10,102 nucleotides of DNA from Syntrophomonadaceae bacterium (GTDB lineage: Bacteria; Bacillota; Dethiobacteria; DTU022): assembly GCA_003564055.1 (NCBI GenBank), contig PWSG01000185.1, positions 1 through 10,102 of the forward strand, given 5' to 3'. Shown here piece after piece: positions 6,547 through 10,102 of the stretch. Each line of letters opens with the position of its first letter. Position 1 is the stretch's first letter. The notes below the pieces were generated by a model, which saw only the letters and a list, made by a program, of their open reading frames with translations, was not told the DNA's origin and did not search any database. The position numbers and the translations under genes are program-made.

Positions 6547-6575
6547 ATTTTAACACGCACCCCTGCCTTTGTCAA
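6547..6575 (-). promoter_or_regulatory. Promoter of the rplU-rpmA-obgE cluster
   Basis: On the minus strand TTGACA (6575-6570) and TAAAAT (6552-6547) are separated by 17 bp. The start of transcription would be near 6540. It is divergent from the tup promoter, whose -35 box begins only 29 bp away. Confidence 0.88.
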
Positions 6576-6603
6576 TTAAGCGCCCATATTCACAATTTAG
6601 ATC

Positions 6604-6632
6604 TTGACGCAATTAACGGCTTATTATAAAAT
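6604..6632 (+). promoter_or_regulatory. Promoter of the tup leader and operon
   Basis: TTGACG (6604-6609) and TAAAAT (6627-6632) with 17-bp spacing form a good sigma-A type promoter, with transcription starting near 6639. It is placed just upstream of the structured leader and points to tupABC. A TATAAA overlaps the -10 but with 15-bp spacing, so TAAAAT is preferred. Confidence 0.75.
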
Positions 6633-6664
6633 GCACATGTAACAAAATTACATAAACATTTCCT

Positions 6665-6809
6665 TCGATCCATTTTTTCTAAGGTGACGCTTAAGTTACT
6701 ATGAAAAATGGACGATAGGGTTCGGCTGGAAACGGCCGGGCCTCCCGTTGCGGAAAGAAGGTACGGTAAACGCTTACCATCGTCGCATTTCCCAACGGGG
6801 AAATTGCGA
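6665..6809 (+). promoter_or_regulatory. Moco/tungsten-cofactor (Moco RNA motif) type riboswitch
   Basis: A hairpin at 6665-6715 contains CTAAG on one side and TATG on the other, resembling the 11-nt GAAA-tetraloop receptor (outer pair U-A instead of C-G). A 6-bp hairpin at 6723-6738 (CGGCTG-GAAA-CGGCCG) supplies the GAAA tetraloop. It runs into GGCCTCCCG, which resembles the conserved core of the Moco RNA motif as I remember it. A GGTAA-ACGC-TTACC hairpin is at 6765-6778. Two larger pairings compete: GACGAT (6711-6716) with ATCGTC (6779-6784), and CCCGTTG-c-GGAAA (6744-6756) with TTTCCCAACGGG (6788-6799). The class is known upstream of molybdate and tungstate transporters, so a tungsten- or molybdenum-cofactor ligand is likely. 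Assignment rests on structure, core sequence and the gene it controls; no covariance search was possible. Confidence 0.8.
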
Positions 6810-6815
6810 TTTTTT
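6783..6815 (+). terminator. Intrinsic terminator of the tup leader (expression platform)
   Basis: TCGCATTTCCC (6783-6793) pairs with GGGAAATTGCGA (6798-6809), 11 bp with one bulged T and an AACG loop, followed by six T (6810-6815). It lies 38 bp before the tupA ATG. Its left arm is shared with the long helix 6744-6756/6788-6799, so the two cannot coexist. Confidence 0.85.
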
Positions 6816-6853
6816 ATTATATCAAATACATTGGCTAAATGGTGATCTATAAG

Positions 6854-7726
6854 ATGAACAACAAAAGCAGCGACTATAAAGTATATTTTTTTTCATTTCT
6901 ATTCATAGTATTAATGCTTATAATGCCAACCGGGTGCAGCAGAATAGATGAAAGCCCCGAGCAAGCTCAAACTGGTCAAGAGAAATATATTCACCTGGCT
7001 ACAACTACCAGCACCTATGATTCAGGACTGCTTGATTTTATAAACCCGGTATTTACCGCAGAAACAGGAATTGCAGTCCGGGTTATTTCACTGGGAACCG
7101 GGGCGGCGCTGGAATCGGGACGGCGGGGGGACGCTGATGTGCTGCTGGTTCATGACCGAAGCGCTGAACTTGAGCTGGTAGAAGAAGGCTATTTTACCGA
7201 TCGTTACGACTTAATGTACAACGATTTTATTATTGTCGGACCGGCGTATGACCCGGCCGGTATCCAGGCAGTCGATTCGGTAACAGGAGCTTACATGATC
7301 ATTGCCGGTTCGGGCAGCAAGTTTGTGTCCCGCGGTGACGACTCCGGCACTCACAGAATGGAAGAAAGCCTTTGGAATAAAGTCGGAATTGAAACTAAAG
7401 GCCGGGACTGGTATTATTCAATCGGGCAGGGTATGGGCGATACTCTGCGTTTTACAAATGAAGTGCTTGGTTATACCCTGACCGACAGGGGCACTTATGA
7501 AGCAATCAAAACAAACCTTGATCTTAAAGTTTTATATGAAGGTGACCCTGCTCTTTATAATTATTACGGCATCATGGCTGTTAATCCGTCAATACATCAT
7601 CATGTTAAATATAATTATGCCATGGAGTACATAAACTTTTTAATCTCGGACACCGGGCAGGACTTAATTGAAGCTTATGAAGTTAACGGAACAGAACTGT
7701 TTTTTACCGATATTAGAATAGACTGA
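6854..7726 (+). CDS. tupA: Tungstate ABC transporter, substrate-binding lipoprotein
   Basis: TupA captures tungstate outside the membrane for the TupBC transporter. Signs: a hydrophobic signal segment (residues 10-25) ending in PTGC with the lipid-carrying Cys at residue 28, the oxyanion-binding TTTST at 50-54 followed by DSGLLD, GDADVLLVH at 92-100, MYNDFIIVGP near 121-130 and SRGDDSGTH at 159-167. These are the TupA rather than ModA hallmarks. The 290-residue length fits. Two ATGs are possible; 6854 is chosen because GGTGAT sits seven bases upstream, while the ATG at 6839 has no Shine-Dalgarno. First gene of the tup operon, behind the riboswitch. Specificity for tungstate over molybdate is inferred from family. 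Confidence 0.94.
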   Translation: MNNKSSDYKVYFFSFLFIVLMLIMPTGCSRIDESPEQAQTGQEKYIHLATTTSTYDSGLLDFINPVFTAETGIAVRVISLGTGAALESGRRGDADVLLVHDRSAELELVEEGYFTDRYDLMYNDFIIVGPAYDPAGIQAVDSVTGAYMIIAGSGSKFVSRGDDSGTHRMEESLWNKVGIETKGRDWYYSIGQGMGDTLRFTNEVLGYTLTDRGTYEAIKTNLDLKVLYEGDPALYNYYGIMAVNPSIHHHVKYNYAMEYINFLISDTGQDLIEAYEVNGTELFFTDIRID

Positions 7727-7755
7727 AGAATAAAGACATAGTCGGAGGTTACCCT

Positions 7756-8454
7756 TTGTCTCAACTAATTGAAGGAATACTAGAAGCATTTCGGCTTATT
7801 ATAGCCCTTGATGAAGATCTGCTGCATATTGTTTTTCTGTCACTGCGTATATCCGGTTTGTCAATAATTATTGGCACCCTGTTCGGAGTACCTCTGGGTG
7901 CCCTGCTGGGCTTAAAATCAGAAAAAAATACCCGCCTGGCCAGCAAATTAATTTTCACCCTGATGGGGACCCCGCCGGTTGTAGCTGGCCTCTTAATATA
8001 TTTACTGCTTTCCAGAATGGGCCCTTTCGGGGTATTGGGTTTGATCTACACCCCTGCGGCCATGATTATTGCCCAGGTTACCCTGGCCACCCCGATTATC
8101 GCCGGTTTGACCATGGTCGGTGTCCGCTCCCGGGGCAAAGAGGTCGTGGAAACAGCCCGTTCACTGGGTGCCGGAGCCAGCCTTATTACCTGGACAGTGA
8201 TTAAGGAATCGCGTATAGCAATTCTTGGTGCTGTCATAACCGGCTTTGGACGGATTATAGCCGAGGTCGGAGCGGTCATGATAGTTGGTGGCAATATTGC
8301 CGGGCAAACCAGGGTCATGACAACCGCCATTGTCCTTGAAACCAGGCGGGGGAATTTTGAACTGGCAATCGGACTGGGTCTGATCCTGCTCATCCTTTCC
8401 TTCTTTATTAACTCTTTCTTATATAATTTCCAGAAAGGGGGGCGCAGCAATTAG
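7756..8454 (+). CDS. tupB: Tungstate ABC transporter, permease
   Basis: Membrane partner of TupA and TupC. The 232-residue protein has about five hydrophobic segments and the ABC-permease cytoplasmic EAA-type loop (ETARSLGAGASLITWTVIKE, about residues 132-151), which docks to the ATPase, followed by GFGRIIAEVGAVMIVGGN. The start is TTG at 7756-7758 with GGAGG seven bases upstream; no ATG precedes it. It lies 29 bp after tupA, and its stop codon overlaps the likely start of tupC. Confidence 0.94.
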   Translation: MSQLIEGILEAFRLIIALDEDLLHIVFLSLRISGLSIIIGTLFGVPLGALLGLKSEKNTRLASKLIFTLMGTPPVVAGLLIYLLLSRMGPFGVLGLIYTPAAMIIAQVTLATPIIAGLTMVGVRSRGKEVVETARSLGAGASLITWTVIKESRIAILGAVITGFGRIIAEVGAVMIVGGNIAGQTRVMTTAIVLETRRGNFELAIGLGLILLILSFFINSFLYNFQKGGRSN

Positions 8455-9190
8455 TAATTATAAAACCATTGTAACTTTAAAAGGCATTAAAAAAATTTAC
8501 GACCAGGAAGTACTCAGCATAGATTCTATGACATTGCATGCAGGAAAAATTTACGGATTAATCGGCCCAAGCGGTGCCGGAAAAAGCACATTACTAAGAA
8601 TCATCAACCTGCTGACCCCTGCATCAGTCGGCACATACCTATTCCAGGGTGAACCTCTCCCGGAAAACGGCCGGAATAAGCTTAAAATACAGCGCAAAAT
8701 GGCCCTGGTCTTTCAAAAAACCCTGCTTTTTAAGGACAGTGTCTGGAATAATGTTGCTTATGGCCTGAAAGCCCGTAATTTCAACAGTAAGGAAACAGAA
8801 AAAAGGGTAAACCTCCTTCTTGAACAGGTTGGCATGGAAGAACTGGCAAACCGCCGCGCCGACACTCTTTCCGGCGGTGAAGCCCAGAGGGTTGCTATCG
8901 CCAGGGCAGTAGCTTTTGAGCCTGAACTGTTATTGTTAGATGAACCGACAGCAAACCTTGATCCAGTTAATATTGAAATTATAGAAAATATGATTTGCCA
9001 GATGAATCGAGAAAAAAAAATCACTGTTGTAATGGTTACTCACAACGTTTTCCAGGCCCGCCGCATTGCCAATGAGGTAATCTTTATAGAAAATGGAAAA
9101 GTAGTTGAAATGGGACCGACTAAAAAGATTTTTTCTGACCCGGAAAAGGAAAAAACCCGTCTCTTTGTCGAGGGAAAAATGATCTACTGA
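8450..9190 (+). CDS. tupC: Tungstate ABC transporter, ATP-binding protein (probable ATT start)
   Basis: ATPase of the tungstate importer. Numbering from ATT at 8450 (246 residues): aromatic A-loop Y17, Walker A GPSGAGKST at 39-47, Q-loop Q89 in VFQK, signature LSGGEAQ at 140-146, Walker B LLLLDEP at 160-166, H-loop His at about 198. An ATG at 8528 would remove the first beta strand and Y17. No ATG, GTG or TTG exists in frame between the upstream stop at 8381 and 8528. ATT at 8450 overlaps the tupB stop (ATTAG) and has an AAAGGGGGG seven bases upstream, so it is the best start. ATT as start is rare (known for infC). Alternatively a frame or sequencing error hides a normal start. The domain assignment itself is secure. 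Confidence 0.9.
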   Translation: MSNYKTIVTLKGIKKIYDQEVLSIDSMTLHAGKIYGLIGPSGAGKSTLLRIINLLTPASVGTYLFQGEPLPENGRNKLKIQRKMALVFQKTLLFKDSVWNNVAYGLKARNFNSKETEKRVNLLLEQVGMEELANRRADTLSGGEAQRVAIARAVAFEPELLLLDEPTANLDPVNIEIIENMICQMNREKKITVVMVTHNVFQARRIANEVIFIENGKVVEMGPTKKIFSDPEKEKTRLFVEGKMIY

Positions 9191-9219
9191 TCTTTATAGA
9201 AGCCTTTACTGCGACATGT

Positions 9220-9387
9220 AAGAACGTTATAAAATTTCATCCAATGATGCGAAACCTTGAAAATTTAGAAGGAGATGCACTTGACAGGGCTTTTCTGGAG
9301 GATATGATCCCGCATCACATGACCGCCGTGATGATGTCTCAATAACTTTTGTCACGGGGACTGGCAGAACTGCCAAGCTTCGCTTGA
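9220..9387 (+). pseudogene. Decayed DUF305 protein gene with internal stop
   Basis: The frame reads FHPMMRNLENLEGD, then DRAFLEDMIPHHMTAVMMSQ, which matches the DUF305 core (FLEMMIPHHxxAVxMA type). A TAA at 9343-9345 follows, and reading through it gives LLSRGLAELPSFA, again like the family (MLLSRGLAEHPEL), before a TGA at 9385-9387. There is no good start codon with a Shine-Dalgarno upstream (ATG ATG at 9244 is unsupported) and the C-terminal half is missing. So it appears to be a relic. Intact DUF305 proteins are small periplasmic or membrane-attached helical proteins, often tied to metal or copper stress. It lies 30 bp after tupC, in the 219-bp gap before the next gene; I see no other feature in that gap. 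Confidence 0.7.
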
Positions 9388-9409
9388 CGCACCCAAAACC
9401 TGACCTCTT

Positions 9410-10102
9410 TTACTTCTCGACCAGGTAGTAACAACCCATTTGGCCTGTTTTCTCCATTACAGTACGAAAAACTACCCGCCTGAATATCTTATCGAGCTTT
9501 TCTCCAAAAGCATCTTCCTTCCGGGAGGACCAGAAACAGGCTGCGCCTTTGGTGTGCAGACAGTTTTTTATTAACCGCAAGCCTGCTGTGTTATAAAAGA
9601 AACTGTTGGAAGGTATAGACAGCCAACTGCTGCCATTATCGGTATCAACCATGATAACGTGGTACTGATTTTCACCGGTTTTCTTAATCATAGAAGCTTC
9701 TTCTTCCAAAACTTTTCGAAAATCGCCCTCTGCCAGTCGTGTCCTGGGATCTGCAAGGGCACTACCATTGACTTCCTTAAAGTAAAAACGATTCCACCTG
9801 ATAACAGCAGGTTCAATTTCAGCCACTTTTACGAAACCAACCCCTGCAAAAGCGAGAGCTTCCCGGAGACTGTAGCCAACACCCAGGCCACCGATCAGCA
9901 CTTTAAACGGTTTTGCTGTGCGACTGGAGACAACCTGAAGCGCTTCCCTGACAGCCTCTTTTTCGGAAGCCCCGTTGTAAGTGGCCATCAGGAACACACC
10001 GTTATAGATAATTTCATATTCTTTGCCCCTGCGCTGAAGTTGTATTTCTCCCTTAGCCCCCTGCAGTCTTCCTATAACTTCCGGGGACTGCCCTGACCAG
10101 CT
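9410..10102 (-). CDS. Spermidine-synthase-like (SpeE-fold) protein, N terminus outside window
   Basis: The visible 230 codons cover the Rossmann-like aminopropyltransferase/methyltransferase fold: the N-terminal YEIIYNGVFLMATYNG segment, then VLIGGLGVGYSLR (glycine loop), VAEIEPAVIRWNR (acidic residue that binds the nucleoside), DPRTRLAEGDF, and VIMVDTDNGSSWL followed by FYNTAGLRLIKNCL. The glycine loop is GGLGVG rather than the GGGDGG of true spermidine synthases, and the catalytic DxxD motif is reduced to DTDNGS, so polyamine synthesis is doubtful; a related methyltransferase-like function is possible. The frame is open to the right edge with no stop, so the protein starts beyond 10102; the internal GTG (9997) is not taken as the start. 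It converges on tupABC with no clear terminator between. Confidence 0.82.
   Translation of the reverse strand, partial: SWSGQSPEVIGRLQGAKGEIQLQRRGKEYEIIYNGVFLMATYNGASEKEAVREALQVVSSRTAKPFKVLIGGLGVGYSLREALAFAGVGFVKVAEIEPAVIRWNRFYFKEVNGSALADPRTRLAEGDFRKVLEEEASMIKKTGENQYHVIMVDTDNGSSWLSIPSNSFFYNTAGLRLIKNCLHTKGAACFWSSRKEDAFGEKLDKIFRRVVFRTVMEKTGQMGCYYLVEK

Noticed and set aside
6455..6556. N-terminal extension of L21 by 34 residues
   Set aside because: It lies in the transcribed leader and partly overlaps the promoter -10 box; family length and the GGGGGG site support the ATG at 6454.
8046..8450. Minus-strand open frame opposite tupB
   Set aside because: Shadow of the permease gene; composition follows the complementary codons and there is no start signal.
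9362..9375. Palindrome TGGCAG-AA-CTGCCA as a terminator or operator
   Set aside because: A 2-nt spacer cannot close an RNA hairpin well, there is no T-run, and it lies within the DUF305 relic.
1..10102. CRISPR arrays, insertion sequences, phage genes
   Set aside because: No repeated spacer-like units, transposase frames or terminal inverted repeats were seen.

Overview
The window looks like a core chromosomal segment of an anaerobic member of the Bacillota, most likely of the class Clostridia; I cannot name the genus. The grounds are the order rplU-rpmA-obgE-nadD-yqeK-rsfS-leuS, a T-box leader on leuS, consensus sigma-A type promoters, strong GGAGG-type ribosome binding sites and frequent TTG/GTG starts. 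A tungstate ABC transporter behind a molybdenum/tungsten-cofactor-type riboswitch, and a HesA/MoeB/ThiF-family protein, suggest a tungsten- or molybdenum-pterin-using metabolism.

Left part, minus strand, read from right to left (about 6575 down to 1). A consensus promoter and a structured leader open the rplU (L21) - rpmA (L27) - obgE - nadD - RRM protein - yqeK - rsfS - thiF-like series. This joins ribosome assembly and silencing (L21, L27, Obg, RsfS) with NAD synthesis (NadD) and Ap4A breakdown (YqeK). The two genes that are not part of the usual set are the small RRM RNA-binding protein between nadD and yqeK, and the E1-like protein between rsfS and leuS. After the thiF-like gene, a perfect TTGACA-17-TATAAT promoter starts a leucine-specific T-box leader (specifier CTC). 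Between its stem III and its antiterminator lies a complete tRNA-Ala(GGC) gene with encoded CCA. The leader ends in an intrinsic terminator just before leuS, which begins with TTG and runs off the left edge.

Middle and right part, plus strand (about 6604 to 9190). Divergent from rplU, a promoter drives a roughly 200-nt leader. The leader contains a GAAA-tetraloop hairpin, a hairpin resembling the 11-nt tetraloop receptor, a conserved-looking CCTCCCG core and a terminator. Then come tupA (lipoprotein tungstate-binding protein), tupB (permease) and tupC (ATPase). tupC has no ATG/GTG/TTG start that would give a complete protein; an ATT codon overlapping the tupB stop, with a strong Shine-Dalgarno, is the best candidate.

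Right end. Downstream of tupC is a decayed DUF305 gene with an internal stop. A minus-strand spermidine-synthase-like protein then enters from the right edge, its N terminus outside the window.

The most unusual item is the tRNA-Ala gene nested inside the leuS T-box leader. Next are the ATT start of tupC, the mutually exclusive helices of the tup leader, and the short L27 lacking the cleavable N-terminal extension that is normal in Bacillota.
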